Origin: Ramlibacter sp.
GTDB lineage: Bacteria > Pseudomonadota > Gammaproteobacteria > Burkholderiales > Burkholderiaceae
DNA: 6,578 bases
Direction: 5' to 3'
NCBI GenBank assembly: GCA_014376915.1
Contig: JACMQP010000501.1
Coordinates: forward strand, 1-6,578
Made by a program: the position numbers and the translations under genes. Position 1 is the stretch's first letter, and each line of letters begins with the position of its first letter. Under the pieces are notes generated by a model. The model was not told the DNA's origin. It worked only from the letters and a program-made list of their open reading frames with translations, and searched no databases. Of this stretch, positions 6,474-6,578 are shown one piece after another.

Positions 6474-6496
6474 GCGGCTGACGCCAAGTCAGCCGC
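6474..6496. terminator. Second perfect 9-bp hairpin in the convergent gap
   Basis: GCGGCTGAC (6474-6482) pairs exactly with GTCAGCCGC (6488-6496) around the 5-base loop GCCAA. It begins four bases after the previous hairpin and ends 16 bases before the stop of the minus-strand gene, so it could serve either gene. No T-run follows on either strand. Confidence 0.5.
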
Positions 6497-6512
6497 AGGC
6501 ATCAAGGGCGGG

Positions 6513-6578
6513 TCAGTTCGGGCCGCCGGCGCCGCCGCTGCCGTTGGAGTCGAACGCGCCGTTGCCCATGCCGGAGCC
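6513..6578 (-). CDS. Glycine-rich C-terminus of an unidentified protein (partial, runs off the right edge)
   Basis: On the minus strand a frame enters from the right edge and ends at TGA (6513-6515). The 21 visible residues are rich in glycine, asparagine and serine (GSGMGNGAFDSN, then GSGGAGGPN), like a flexible, low-complexity tail. The hairpins between it and the phosphodiesterase stop fit two converging genes. I do not recognise the protein, and 21 residues are too few to rule out a chance open frame in GC-rich DNA. Confidence 0.45.
   Translation of the reverse strand, partial: GSGMGNGAFDSNGSGGAGGPN

Overview
This is a GC-rich window with the gene density and codon habits of a Gram-negative proteobacterium. 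A Tat signal and a lipobox support the Gram-negative reading. The family mix (class II aldolase next to an amidohydrolase/deacetylase, a YadGH-type exporter, an AHSA1-like SRPBCC relic) makes a betaproteobacterium of the Burkholderiales my best guess, but that is inference. I see no tRNA, rRNA, CRISPR array, insertion sequence or phage gene.

Layout. The left edge (2-139, +) is the C-terminal end of an unidentified protein. It converges on a minus-strand block: a short TspO/MBR membrane protein (153-551), a class II aldolase/adducin protein (636-1448) and a Tat-exported amidohydrolase/deacetylase (1482-2765). The last two have near-identical Shine-Dalgarno leaders, are 33 bp apart, and sit behind a good sigma70-like promoter (2796-2824), so they look like one transcription unit, with tspO perhaps at its tail. 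Next is a decayed SRPBCC/AHSA1 gene (about 2841-3164) with a lost N-terminus, an in-frame TAG and a shortened C-terminal part. It is followed by an AT-richer, palindrome-rich junction (about 3162-3258). A two-gene ABC exporter of the YadG/YadH type follows (permease 3259-4020, ATPase 4017-4958, ATGA overlap).

Divergent from the exporter, on the plus strand, is a GlpQ-type glycerophosphodiester phosphodiesterase made as a lipoprotein (5085-6431), with a possible promoter at 4989-5017. Two perfect 9-bp hairpins in a row (6443-6469 and 6474-6496) close it. They separate it from the glycine-rich C-terminus of another minus-strand gene (6513-6578) that runs off the window.

How the genes might work together: the hydrolase could deacylate a substrate outside the cytoplasm, with the product passed to the aldolase-fold protein inside. 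The exporter and the phosphodiesterase are plausible envelope functions but show no specific link beyond sharing an intergenic region. I found no strong evidence of a new defence, mobile or regulatory system. The most notable items are the SRPBCC pseudogene, the aldolase-fold protein without the usual catalytic acid, the four-helix TspO, the GDPD insertion and the tandem hairpins.
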